This document shows positions 10,201 to 22,883 of a stretch of DNA of 64,000 nucleotides, piece after piece (the stretch's first letter is position 1; each line of letters opens with the position of its first letter). Below the pieces are notes generated by a model, which saw nothing but the letters and a program-made list of their open reading frames with translations, made no database searches and had not been told where the DNA came from. The stretch is from Eutrigla gurnardus (lineage: Eukaryota; Chordata; Actinopteri; Perciformes; Triglidae): assembly GCA_963514095.1 (NCBI GenBank), contig OY741266.1, positions 14,453,986 through 14,517,985 on the forward strand, given 5' to 3'. A program made the position numbers and the translations under genes.

Positions 10201-13200
10201 TCTGTTTAGTCATGTCCAATGTTTGTTAATGCAGGTTAGGTTTCTTTTAATTAAACTTAATTTAATCGGGTCAGTGAGAGTGAGATCTCCTTTCCAAGAA
10301 AGACCAGAGAACAAGAAGCTACAAACAACACAGATAAGGCCAGACTATAGACAAGGAAATAATAAAAACACATTTTCTGTCCTATCCTATGGATTTTTGC
10401 AATTGTCTGCGGTGTTTGTTATTTGTCTCCTTTCTGTGTTGGTTGGTGCTGCCTGTAGCCCTCAGATTAGGGTGTAAGTTTCTTTCGTGTTGTGAATTTA
10501 ATAGCTGATGAAGGTTTACCAAAACATTGCATTTTCAATATGTTTCTGGTTTCACAGAATCTGATCACATATTTTGGGAAAATCAAGTTAGTGTCTTGTT
10601 ATTATCAAGTGAGACGCAATTGTTAGGCCTGACGCAACCATTTTGCTACAATAAAAATTATGAAAGTGAGATGAACTGAGTGAAAACATCATCTTATTAT
10701 TATCTTATATTATGAAACATGTTGAAAAACTATAATTTGCAGTTGAAAAAGGTTATATATTACAATCTAATATTTTAAACTAATGTTTAAAATCGCAACA
10801 GGTTCGTATCGTGACTTAGGTATCGCAATAATATCGCTCTATGGGACCTCATTCTCATCCCTACTAATTACGTATCCTGCTATCTCAGTATATGACTTCC
10901 TTACAACACGGATTCTATTAAAATATGATAAATTATCATATTCATACTATATGATGTTTCTCAGCCAGTGGAAAGAAGTGTGTCATAAGTAATCACACTC
11001 AGGAGAACATTATTGATAAAGTGCTAGTTGGTCGTGTTTCCCTGTTCCTTCCAAAATAATGCAGTTGCGCGTCACCTCATACCTAAATTGCTGTACTTGC
11101 TCTCATCACACCCAGTCAGGCGAGTCTTCTAAGATTTGTCAGCCGTGGTGTAACCGTCCCAGGAATCTTCTGCTAGTCATCTACTACACTGATGTCAGCA
11201 GTAACTAGCAGACATACTGCAAATATATTTCCCCCTTTCTGGTTGAAGATAAGAAGTGAAGCAGTGTTTCCAGAAGTCATTAATGCTCTAAATAAAACTA
11301 AAAATTAAATATTGGCTATTTATGTGCCGTGTGGGAGACTCCATTGGTGCTTGTAGCTTCGGAATTAAAGGAGTTAAATCACATGAGCAGCCGCATTGAG
11401 CGCATGTTCACAGCGCCAGAGGGTCCAGAGATGAGTAAATCCATGCACAATGCAAGACAAAGAGAAGCTGTCAGACTGAGGAGGAAGACAGACTGTTCTC
11501 TCCCGCTCACACGTTTGGGGCTGACAGGATGCTGTCAGGAAGTAGTCAGTGTCACTGAGTGGAGGTCAAGCTAAGCATGAAATCATTAGCCTTTCAGTTA
11601 CTCACATGCTGTACAAGGAACTTGCCTTGCTGTCTGGTGCATACCATAAACAATAATGACTATATATCATTAATACATTCAGGAAATACATAAACAACCA
11701 AGTAGTCACTCAGTTCATGTTATTGGTGCATTTCACGACTCTTGTTCTGGTGATCTGCAAGTGCTTTATTGCCACGGACATTTGATTTGTCATCGCCTTG
11801 ATGCCAGCCTTGTGACCTTGCTCCATTTATCCATGCCTCATGCCGAGGCACATGTACATGGCCACAGAGGAGTTTTGTCATGCACCCAATATGTTCAATG
11901 AGGATCTCAGTCGATTCAGCTTGTGCACCAGTTATCTTTGAGTAGTAGAGTCCAGATTAAAGATTATTAAGTGCATTTTATGGGGTCTGATATTAAGTTC
12001 TTACATCAAAACATTGCATGAGAAAATATTGTTTTTTTGTTTTTATTCATTTCAGAACGAGGAGGTCTCTCCGGCTCTGTCACTCACTACGGCTCCACAG
12101 ACAGCAGTGGGGACCATCAGAGTAACAGCCATGGCAACAACCATAGCAACCATCAGTTTCCCACGGCGACAGCAGGTCATTGGGTTGGGGCTGATCCAGA
12201 AGAGGAGGCCATTCGCAGGAAGTTGAAATACTTCTTCATGAGCCCTTGTGATAAATATCACGCCAAGGGCCGCAAGCCTTACAAGCTGATCCTGCAGCTG
12301 CTCAAGATCGTCATTGTCACAGCTCAGGTGCGTCAGAGGTTACGACTAAATCCTTTATTGCTCTTTTGTTTCAAACCACAAGCTTCTTTTTCACCGGGCC
12401 TCTGTATTTACAGGAAGTCTGTGTATGTACACTTCCTGTCCAAGTTGATCCTCAAGTATTGTCGTATATTTCTTCTTAGGTGACTATACTGTATATGTGA
12501 GGTTGAATTTAACTAACACTAACTGACCGAGACTGTTTGATAAAAAAGTTTTTGTTGGCCCTCTGTCCAGGTTCATTATGCTTCATTTCTTTTTTGTCAA
12601 TTCAACAAAATCTGCCAGGAAGCTTAAATATCGGAAAAATGACACAGGTGCCGATTAAAAATGTAGTGATCACTCAATGATATTATTACAGAAAGGTTAG
12701 AAAAACATTTTAGTTTTTTTGTGCATTTCCAGTGAAAGTCTACCTGTGCATAACTGAAAGTAATTTACAGCTTGTCTCTGCATGACATTTAAATAAAGTT
12801 AATGTTACTATAGATAATGCTGGCTTGCGTAGTGGGTGTTCTTGTTTTTTTTACTTTATTACTATGTCTATCTATATTTCTTGTGTGGGAGCTGTCAGTG
12901 ATCTATGAGGTGTAGAAACACAGCGGGAATGTTCTGATTAAGAGATAGTCGAGCCATAAATTATCGCATAGCTCGTAAAGACATAGCCTGCAGCCTTGGA
13001 GCACCTGAAATGTGTCGCATTTTGATGTTTTTCTGTATGTCTCACTTTGGCCTCTCTCTGTGCTGCAGTTAGTGCTGTTTGGCCTCAGTAACCAGGTGGT
13101 GGTGAACTTCAAGGAGGAGAACACTGTGACCTTCAAGCACCTCTTCCTCAAAGACTACGATGAGTCCACAGACGACACCTTTGCCGTTTACACGCAGAAG

Positions 13201-16200
13201 GACGTCTACGACCACATCTTCTATACCGTGGAGCAGGTAAGCCCAGAGCTGCTCGAATGTATTAAATAGTGCTCCAGTTTTTAATCCTCTTTTTAAATTA
13301 TTGTTATTACTGTGATGTGATGTCACAGCTGATTGCATGGGCCAGGCAAAAACCACATTAAGCTGTTATCCATCTGATAGTTGCTGAGACATTTCAAAAG
13401 TGGCAGTGGTGCCAATGCTAGTCTATGCTACATTTTCTGCCAATTCATCCATTAGTTGTTGTGATATTTGAGCCTGGACCAAAGAGGTGGACCAACCACC
13501 ATCCTCGTCCCTTGATGACGTTGTAAATGCTTTAATAAAGCTGTAATAATAATAGTAATGTTCTCCTCTCATCCTCTCCACAGTATCTGGCCTTACCAGA
13601 GACAACGGTGGGACGCTACGCTTACGTCTACGGTGCTGGTGTGAACGGCAGTGCACTCTCCCTCTGCCAACAGTACTACAAGAAGGGAAGCATCGACCCA
13701 GCCAATGACACCTTCACCATAGACCCTCACATCATCACAAGTAGGCTACACGAATTTCACCATACAATGTGAAGGAGGTAGTGCTCTCCTGCGGGTCCAT
13801 CAGCGTAGCTAACAGTGCTCAAGGGCTGCTATCAGCTGTTTCTTTGGCTTTGAAGTTGACGGTTCTTTGACAGGACAGTTCAAAATTAATGGTAGGGGCT
13901 GTAAATTACTATGAAGAGCACTTCAAAGGAGATATGTACCATGGCATGAGTTTAGTTATACCATTTTTGTGAGATTTCAATGGAGTTTAATTGTCACATC
14001 ACATGAAGGGCATCGTGAGCTGTAAAACACAAGTGCACGCTTCCTTTTTACACTACAAGCTACAAAGGTTCTTTTCAATCATTAAAAATAACTCCAGGAA
14101 ACAGACCGTTACAAACTCACAGTGACTTTCATATCAAATTCTGCTGATATACAAAATCATCATTTTGGGGCTTCTCTCAACCTTATCTCGTAATTATGAC
14201 TCACATGTTAGTCGAACAGAGAAGTAATGAGAGGATGTTATAGATTATGGCTACATGATTTAATTTGCTTCTATTTCTTACCATGTTCGAGACACTGGGA
14301 GACATTAAGTTTGCAGAGTAATATGGATGGTAATATAGTATGTCATCATTGCACCTGCTTCCCTTGGGAACTGCTGCGGCTGAGAGGAAACTTAGCTGTG
14401 TGTTCCTTCACGAGCTTGCTAAAGGGCTGTTTTTGTGTGTTCGTAGTCCAGCTTACTATATTATCATATGTTTTTGTATTTACTGTTAATTTACCCTTTG
14501 AAAACGGAGAAGTCGTTGCACACCCTCATAGAGTCTTACTTCCTCAAATCAGTGTGTTTATGATAAGGAGGAGGAAGTCAGAAAATAATTGTTAAAATCT
14601 TTCTTTACCTCATATCGCATGTCAAATGCTGCGTTGTGATCTGCACATGTTTTTGTGTGGCTGTTCTCACTGTGTGGAGAAGAACAGCAAAATGCCAGCA
14701 ATTGGAAATGCTGTTTTTCTCCCCGTCTCTCTTCAGTGTGAGTATTCTCTCAACGTGACTGTTCTCTGTCTGTTCTGCACTAATGTCAGACTGCGTAGGT
14801 GTGGACCCGCTGGCGATCCCTCCAGCTCCGCTCGCCATCAGCTACAAGAACTTTACGCTCAAGTTCCACAAGTAAGGCTTTGCCTTTTCTCCTCGTTTGG
14901 CCTCCACTGGTGAGACTTTTCTCTTTAGTATCTGATGATGAGAGTCAACAAGTCACTCAAGCATGAATGCAAGATCACGAAACACAGGTTTTGATACAAA
15001 AGCACGTCCGGGTGTATGCAAATGCTCTCGTCCCGCTTCATATGTGTTTCTGGTCAGGAAACATGAAACTGCGTCCCTCTGAATTTCCATCTGTTTTCTT
15101 TTATCAAGGCTCATTAACGTCACCATCGAGTTCCAGTTGAAGGCGATCAATATACAGACGATCATCAACAATGAGATCCCAGACTGCTACACTTTTTACA
15201 TAGCGGTGAGTAAAAATCATCATTCCAACATACGGTTGTCGGCTCAGCACAAACAATCACCTGTACTCAATGATGAACTGGTGAGATTTTGGTCGTCAAA
15301 GGTCTCACATGTTTTCAGTCATACACGCAAATTAACTTGCTAATTATGACATTTTCACACAAATTTCTAAAATAAAATGATGAAATTAGTTTTTGGACAG
15401 ACATAAATGTTACCTGCAACATTGCAGAAACGGGGCAGAAATTTCACTTTTATTTTTTTTGTGATTTTTCACTCACTCTTCAAAACATTCAGTCAAAAGA
15501 AAATATAAAAATCATCTTTTATAAATCCAAAATGTGTGTTGTAAGCAACAATACATTGTACGCTGCTCTTCATGCCATTGAACCCCTCAAATTTCTCCAA
15601 ATATTACAGAAGACATGACCTCTGTGTTCTCAATGGTAGCCGTGGCCCTGTTTGAAGTTTATTTTCTGAGATGCTGCAGCTTCCAATGACATGAATCGTC
15701 TGCTCTCTCTCCTCCAGATAGTCCTGGACAACAAGGCTCACAGTGGCAAGGTGAAGATCCGGTTGGAAAACGAGGCATCAATAAAGGAGTGTAAAGACCC
15801 GAGCGTCTCTGGCCATGGTAAGACAAGCGAAGCATGATCCAGTCTGAACCAGCAGCAAGCTGTAAAAAATGTTGAAAGAACATGGGGAAATCCATAAAAG
15901 ATCAGATCGGAAAGACCTTCCAGTTAGTCAGCCAACTGGAAGTTTCATTGTGTGAAGTTATTAACACCACCTGTACTTAGCAGCGGTGGTAAACCACCAC
16001 TACACCTGTCTGAAAGGCTTGTAACAGCACCGTTTCCTCCCTTTTTAACCCTCCAGCTGAGAACTACACGCGTCTAGCGTTTGATGTCGCCGTGGCTCTC
16101 GTGTGCATGCTGTCGCTGCTGCTGTGTGGACGCTCCATCCTACGAGGCATCGTGCTGCAACAGGTACCAAAAATCACAACTAAAAGGAAATGAGCGACCT

Positions 16201-17975
16201 TTTGCAACGTGAGATAGCAGAGTGAGGTTATGATAATGCCGTGTGCTCGTTCATTGCGCATATTCGCTGTATATGAATGTGCAGTCAGTAGAAGACGATC
16301 GTGCTTCCAGCTAATTTCTCTCTTACTGCGTCTGTGTGTTCATCAGGAGTTCGTGCAGTTCTTCAGGGAGACTCTGGGTCGTAAGGTGTGCTGGGCAGAC
16401 CGGATGGAGTTCATCAACGGGTGGTATATCCTCCTCATCATCAGCGACATCTTCACCATCACTGGCAGCATCATCAAAATCGGCATCGAGTCTAAGGTGT
16501 GTCCCGCGCACCGTTGCACCCTTGCGTGATAATATCTGCTATAATCTATCCTTGCTGCTAGTTTCACAGAATTCAACCAGCTTTTAGCCGCTGCCAGTGA
16601 GCCTGGTCTTGAGCCGGCTATTAAGTACCCTTTTCTTATCTCCTGACAGAATATGTCCTCATATGACTTGTGCGGCATCCTGTTGGGGACCTCGACACTC
16701 TTGGTGTGGGTGGGAGTGATTCGCTACCTCACTTTCTTCCAGAAGTACAATGTAAGTCAGAGCCCCACCGGTGTGCATCGCCTGATGATGTCTTTAGTTC
16801 CTGTTGATTTCGTGACTTGAAAATGCTCCTCTTTGTGTGTTGATGATGTAATAAATCAAGGCTCGGCTCTGCCTCTCACGTTGTAATTGGATGTCTCTGT
16901 GCCTCCCGTAGATCCTGATCGTGACCCTTCGAGCAGCGTTCCCTAATGTGATCCGGTTCTGCTGCTGCGTGGCCGTCATCTATCTGGGCTACTGCTTCTG
17001 TGGCTGGATCGTCCTGGGACCCTACCACGTCAAGGTGAACACAACTGAAACTAGACAGGGAGGTGATCATTATATAGACGCGCAACATAGCATAAGGATT
17101 TTCTACAATACATCACTGAGAAACAACATTTTACACTGACCCTACCATACACATGTCAGCATGCCATTCTGCTAATACATTTGAATTGTTTTGAGCTGAG
17201 GTCTGATTCCTGTTTTCTGTCCTTCAGTTCCGCTCTCTGTCCATGGTGTCCGAGTGCCTGTTCTCCCTCATTAACGGGGACGACATGTTTGTGACGTTCA
17301 CGGAGATGCAGGAGAGCAGCACTTTGGTGTGGCTGTTCAGCCAAGTTTACCTGTACACCTTCATCTCCCTCTTCATCTACATGGTGCTGTCGCTGTTCAT
17401 CGCTCTCATCACAGGAGCCTACGAGACCATCAAGGTAGGAGATGACTTCAAGCAGGTTGTCATTTCCACTTTTCTGACAAAGGACACAGGAGATAGTAAT
17501 AGAATTAAATATTAACAACAATGTATACTCGTTGATTTCCACAGCACCAAACCCAAGAACCCCTCCACATCACGGACCTGCATGCCTTTATAGCAGAGTG
17601 TACAGACACACCGAACTCTGGGAAGTTCAGAGGTCTGGAGACCTCGCCGTGCTCCTTCTTCTGCTGCTGTGACAGGTGAGGAGGAGAGGGCTCAATGGAG
17701 GCTGAGTGTTTATTAATAACAGACAGTAGCAGCAAATAAAAGAAGGGAAAGACATTATGTGAGCCTCCTGGTTTGGCTGTTAGCCCCGTTAGCTGCTGTT
17801 AGCTCTGGTACTGCCATTGCCTTGATAATAGTGATGTTGTGAGCCGTGTCAATCCCTCAGTCATGCTCTGAAATTTTATATAAATACCACCATTATTCTA
17901 AATAAGAATATATAACATCTTTCTTTAATCTCCTCTAGAACGACGACATATGAGGACGTCCTGCTGGTGAACTGA
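7012..17975 (+). CDS. mcoln1: Mucolipin-1 (TRPML1) lysosomal cation channel, complete, 14 coding exons
   Basis: Exons: 7012-7042, 12056-12327, 13069-13236, 13584-13740, 14790-14871, 15109-15205, 15718-15817, 16057-16163, 16347-16496, 16650-16751, 16912-17034, 17228-17434, 17545-17675, 17939-17975. All introns are GT-AG and the 1764 bases give 587 residues (human 580). The basic lipid-binding stretch RRKLKYFF...KGRKPYK lies at about residues 65-90. TM1 is about 85-108. The large luminal loop keeps four Cys (SLCQQ, NCVGV, PDCYTF, KECKD) and N-glycosylation sites NGS, NDT, NFT and NVT. TM2-TM6 follow, with pore motif NGDDMF at 479-484. The C-terminus has CCC then LLVN. The family conducts Ca2+, Fe2+ and other cations out of late endosomes and lysosomes and is gated by PI(3,5)P2. 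The LVN end and overall match favour mcoln1 over mcoln2/3; whether it is teleost 1a or 1b cannot be told. Confidence 0.97.
7043..12055 (+). other. mcoln1 intron 1
   Basis: A 5-kb intron in a gene whose other introns are mostly under 1.1 kb. It starts with a GC-rich stretch and a (GTT)n tract, then becomes AT-rich. I see no exon or RNA gene in it. Part around 9.0-9.4 kb may be repeat-derived, without clear ends. Confidence 0.8.
7186..7245 (+). repeat. (GTT)n trinucleotide microsatellite
   Basis: About 15 nearly perfect GTT units, interrupted by GTAGTT and closing in GTCGTCGCCGTCGTT, within 200 bases of the mcoln1 start codon. It generates apparent poly-Val and poly-Asn frames that are not genes. 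Confidence 0.95.
13376..13500. repeat. Fish dispersed repeat fragment in mcoln1 intron 3
   Basis: The stretch ending CCATTAGTTGTTGTGATATT followed by GAGCCTGGACCAAAGAGGTGG matches a dispersed motif I recall from many fish introns (ATTAGTTGTTGAGATATTTC...GACCAAAGTGGTGGACC). No coding content. Confidence 0.45.
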
Positions 17976-19690
17976 AGTTGACTTCAATGACCTCAGAAGC
18001 CTCAGCATCCTCCCCTGCTGACCACAGGGACACATTACACACTCCTGCCACCCTGTGTCTCTGTACCAACACTCATCTGAAGGAGGATGGGCTGGATCAG
18101 GAATGTGTGACAACTGTCTTCTTATTGGACGTCTCATCGTCCCAGTCTGTGAAGAAGACAGGACAGAACTCTGTAGCATCATGGATGACTAATGCACAGA
18201 CACCTCTCTGTTACTTGTTGGATTTTAAAAGAAAACTCTTTTCTAATGTATTTAAAGACGCACAATGCTGAACATGGAGCAGGGCCTGTTGTCAAGATAC
18301 TGCGTGGGTTCAGGTGCCATGGTGAGGACTGCAGTAGTGCATATGTGGCACTGTTTTTATTTTTGCGTGTTTTTTTTTTCCTTTTTAAAGTATTTCAAAA
18401 CAGGTGAGGACAGGGCACTTATACGTCTCACAAACATATCCAACACCTTTGTGAGCACACAAATCCACGATGGGACATTCTGTAAATTCATACCGAATGA
18501 AGGTTATCCACTTTATAATCATCTGCCTTCTTTGAGACAATCAGGGAGATCAGTTCCTGAAGAAGTGTGGGCAAACAGGACCACAAACAGATGCTCAGTG
18601 TGAGGTGTCAGGTGTGGGATTGATTTGTTTTCTCTCCCATGAGCTGCACCTTCAGTATGAAGTTTCAGTCTTTAGCTGCAGTTCTACTGCACAAGTATCA
18701 CGTTGCCTTCAAATGTGGATACTCGTGTGGTGTTGTAATAGACTGTGTAACGTATTGTATTTGTATAATGATCAATATAATGTCACTGATGAGGCACTCA
18801 ACATTGCCTGTGGTTAGCTGACCTCCAAACCCGTATACATGTTTCTTTAATGATGCCAAAGTAAGGAACAAAGAGAGGTAGAAATGTTCTCCACACTGAT
18901 GGAAGTCTACAAACTGTATCTGACGTGTTTTAAGAGAAACGTGACTTGAATCTCTGGAACAAAGTGGAGCAAGAAGACAACTTAATGATGGCTGAAACAT
19001 CTTTGTAGCTCCGTAATAATGCTCTGTCATGCTGAATCATGCTTTTAGTCAGTTTGTTGTATCCCTAATGATGTCGTGTCTAAAACTCAAGCCCAGTGAC
19101 TGGATCTTAAGTAGATGCTTGAATATCTTTCTTTTTTTTTCCTGTGTTACGCATAAAACGCACAATATCTAAAAGGAGTCCAACAGTCTGGGCTCCAGAA
19201 GGTGTTTTTAGGAAAATTGTTTCTTATATGAAGAAGGAAATGATCTCTGGTCCAAGCAGTAACAACTTAATATATGTGAGATGACACTGTTTTTCAGTCA
19301 TCTTATATTCTGTCCAGTAAACCAGCAGTGTCACATTCAAGCTAAATATGCTGATGATGGCAAACATGCCAAATATGTCAACAGCCTTAACTTAAAATCA
19401 TACGTCATGCATGTATATATAATCTAGTATTATCTAGATGTGTCTTTCAGATAGTTTGATGTTTTTTTATATGAATGATCTGCACTTGAAAAATATAAAG
19501 TTGTCCTTCAGTCAACTACATGGTGTCATATATATTGCAGGTCTACTGATTAAAGGTTCCTGGATCATCTTTGAGTTTAAAACATAGTTTTTTTTTCATT
19601 ATCATGATCTAATATCATCTACATGGTTGTTGTGGTCCAACAACCGTTTTCTAATTCACAATGAAAATAAATTGATTCATAATGGGATAT
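17976..19690 (+). other. mcoln1 3' untranslated region and likely polyadenylation sites
   Basis: AT-rich sequence with no long frame follows the stop codon. Candidate poly(A) signals are ATTAAA at 19548-19553 and AATAAA at 19667-19672, giving a 3' UTR of about 1.6-1.7 kb. Which is used cannot be decided from sequence. Confidence 0.5.
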
Positions 19691-22450
19691 TTTTAACTTT
19701 CAATGTAAATATGGTGCCAGTGCACATTAAAAAGTGTCCTCTAGTACATCCACCTATTATTAACTGGCCCCTGGACTAATGTCGTACTGCACAAGGGGCC
19801 CCGGGCAAAGCCAGTTAAATGTCCCTAAACGGTAACAACAGGTGCAGTACCTCTGGATTATCAGCAGAGGGAGTGCATGTGTCTGATCCATGCAACATCT
19901 TACTAAAAGCCAACTACTTTGTGGGCAAGTAAAAAAAAAAGTGGGCACATTTAAAACTACAATTCTTGTTTTTGGCAAATGAATCCTTCAGTCTAACACT
20001 CCGTTGTTGTGAATATCTTTAGTTGAGACGCTGCAGCACAATTTCAGAAAGGGTAAATTACAATTCTGAGCCTTCTTCTTTCTCCCCAGAACAGTCCGAT
20101 ATGATGAGCTCATTTCCTGCTTATTGAACTTCCCGAGTGAGGCTTGTCAGCTGATGTAGCACATCTCTGCCTTCTACGCACTTAACCTAATATCATCATA
20201 CATTATGTACTGGTCTAACGACCCCTTGATGGTTCATGTCAGACTGTGTGAGAGGGAAAAGAAATGAAGGATTCATAGTTGGATGCACCTCATAAAAATG
20301 TTCCTTTCATTTTTCTTGGAATAGAGAATTGTCATTTAGACTCATGTGATGCATGCACATGCAGGACTACTTTTACTTAGTGCCTTTGATGCACAATGAG
20401 GGGAAGTCTCGCTCCAGAAGCTGCTAATGGGCCATCGGTGTAGTTGCAGTGTGCTGATGTCGGGCGTGGTGCTTTGTTGATGCCAGTAAGGTCTCAGCTT
20501 GAATTGAAAGTCCAGTCACTTGTGGTTTGCTGTTTGAAGTTCAGGACCTTTTACATTAACAATAGATCAAAACTGCAGGCCTGCAGCAGCAGCGGTAGTT
20601 TCCTCTTCCTGTCTTATGTCTTATTGACTGAGTCCCTGAAGCGGCAGGTTGTGTGTGGTGTGTCGTCCTGTGCGTGGGCGTGCAGAGGGAGTTTTGTGCC
20701 ACGGGTGGTGTGTGCAGCTGTCAACGATACAGGTGTTAGGTCAGATGGGTGCAGACCACACCAAAGACACAGACTTAACTGTGTGTATAAAAGCTCTGAA
20801 GATTATCAGTCTATCCTAATTCTGTTAAGGATTTCTACCAGAGCCCAGCACTGAGCCACACCCTTGCCTTGTGTAACGATATTATGAAGCAATCTGAAAT
20901 GGATGGGCAGGATGCGAGGGGATTTAGGAGCCTTTTCAGCTCTGTGATAAAATGATGGGTGCCATTAGTGCCGATTTTTATTCAAATAAATGCTTTACTG
21001 GAGGAGCCCCACCCAAGAAGCAGCTTCCTGTGGCAGGAATTTGGGTCCTGGGTTCAGATTTACGTCTAACATTAAAATTGTTTTTGTGAATATAAATGTT
21101 TGAAACACCTTTTTTTTTTTAAATGATGCAGCGTTTGTTTTAATATTCAAACTGTTTGCTGACAATGAGTTAAAGAATTAGAGCAACTTCTCGGAGAGTT
21201 TTTGGGTTTTCCCCCTCGCCGATTGGAAAGGCTGACATGGCTGTTGATGAAACAGCTGCCAGAGTCCTGCAAAGAGCAGGGATGGAGACGCAGAGCTGAG
21301 ACGTGACTCACACTCTCACTCGCCACTGAGGCACATGGAGAACGTGTTCACTGACGAGGCCATAGCTGGAGATTTCTGGTAAGCCTCCATTCCTCCCTAA
21401 ACTCGCAGAGTTTTAGATTTCTCGTTGCTCCGGGCCTTTTCTTCTAAATACCTCCAGTCTGTCTCCTCGCCTCTGAGCTTTATTAGAGGAAACAACAGTT
21501 AATGTCAGATGTATTAACCCATTCACTCTTTCTTCTCTCTGTGAGAATGGTCTTTGTATGTCCTCTCCCTTTTCATTAACTTCTATTGTGGAGCCTGCAG
21601 CTGCAGCTCCGAAAAAAAGAAAGAAAAGAATTCAACTCCCAGCTATTGTGGGCTTGTACTATAGGGGAGTGGACACCGCGCTAAACTACTAGCACAGAAA
21701 ATTAAACTTTCTTCATTCCGAAAGAATCTGTTTCATGCAGGCCGGTTCCCAACTACCGAAATCTCAGGAAACAGAAAACCTTTGTGTGTGTGAAGAAGGA
21801 AGAATGTTACTCATGTAACTCGGTGTGTCCAATTTGATTTAAACACAGAGAATAAACATGTGGGTGGAAGAAAAAAAGGCGAGGAGTGTCGGTGCTTATT
21901 TCTTATTCATTTCATGCCCAGGGCCCTCAAACAGAGCGCTATGGGGGCCTCTGATGAGATTGCTCCTCCATATGTTTTGTCACTTGGCAAAGAATGAGAG
22001 AGAATCAGACACTTGACCTATACAACCAGTAATAATGATACATTTAGTTACACAGGGCTATAGAGGATATAATACTAATGGAAGTGTCACACTTATGTTG
22101 TTAGCATGTCACCTGGAGGCCGAAAACAAAAAAAACCTTTGGTGTCCTGAAAGGCACCCTCAAATAAAATGTATTATTATTTTTATTATAAAAAGGCAAT
22201 ATGGAGCCAGGAGTATGAAAGATCCTGGCATTTACTGAACATACTGAATATATAAATAAATATTTATATTAAATTGCTGGAATTACACTTTAACCTCTTT
22301 GTTTTTACTGGCTTCCTGTTTGAGAGTATTCTCGTGGAACTAAATTATTTACTCACTCCTTCTATTTAAATACACCAGTTTTTTTCTGTTTCGTGAGAAA
22401 GGAACAAACCGTACTTGTAAGCACTCGCTGACCTCTTTTTTAAACAATTA
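19691..22450. other. Intergenic region between mcoln1 and prr36-like gene
   Basis: No convincing exon on either strand. It contains a LINE-like 3' tail at 22134-22190 and short homopolymers. An AATAAA at about 20986 could serve as a more distal mcoln1 signal but lacks support. Confidence 0.5.
22134..22190 (+). repeat. LINE-like 3' tail
   Basis: CCTTTGGTGTCCTGAAAGGC followed by ACCCTCAAATAAAATGTATT and TATTATTTTTATTAT matches the recurrent fish tail 'TGTCTTGAAAGGCGC..AAATAAAATGTATTATTATT' seen at the 3' ends of LINE copies. Only the tail is recognisable. Confidence 0.5.
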
Positions 22451-22883
22451 AATTAATCTTCCCAGCACCCCTTGGTCGAGGCTCCACAGCTCGAGTTTGG
22501 TTTGAATTTTGACGTCACTCCTGCTTTGCATACCCACCAGTCTCGCGCTGTTGATTGGACCGCTCGCGGGATTTAATCTGCATCTTCTTTTTTTATGACC
22601 ACCACGCTTCGGTTTCTTCAAGCTGCTGCCGGACTCCTCCGTCTCCCCCCCTCCTTTGCCCATCCTCCATCCTTCATATACGGGAGCAGCCTGTCGTCGC
22701 TCAAACGTGGAGGGACGGACACGGAGAGGGACGCCCGCCGCTGACTGCACGGCGTTTATTGTGAGTCCAGTGAAATTTACGGCTCTGCCGACATATTAAG
22801 TGCAGCGTTACCTCGGCGCTGGACCGAGAGGGAGGGACTGTTTGTTTCTGCGGGGCTTCGTGGACGCAGCCGGCGGTTGGAAG
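22450..22883 (+). promoter_or_regulatory. GC-rich promoter and non-coding first exon of the prr36-like gene
   Basis: Base composition switches sharply to GC- and CpG-rich from about 22.45 to 23.5 kb. Possible first-exon donors are TTATT/GTGAGT at 22760 and GGAAG/GTACGC at 22883. The next exon, which carries the start codon, begins at 33891 after acceptor TTCCCCTACAG, so the first exon must be non-coding. The assignment to the downstream gene is by position and strand only. Confidence 0.5.

Noticed and set aside
12037..12483. 148-aa frame starting upstream of the mcoln1 second exon
   Set aside because: Its start lies in the intron and its end runs past a good donor at 12328; only 12056-12327 is coding.
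20444..20854. 136-aa plus-strand frame between mcoln1 and the prr36-like gene
   Set aside because: No recognisable domain, no splice or promoter context, and codon use looks random; kept as non-coding.
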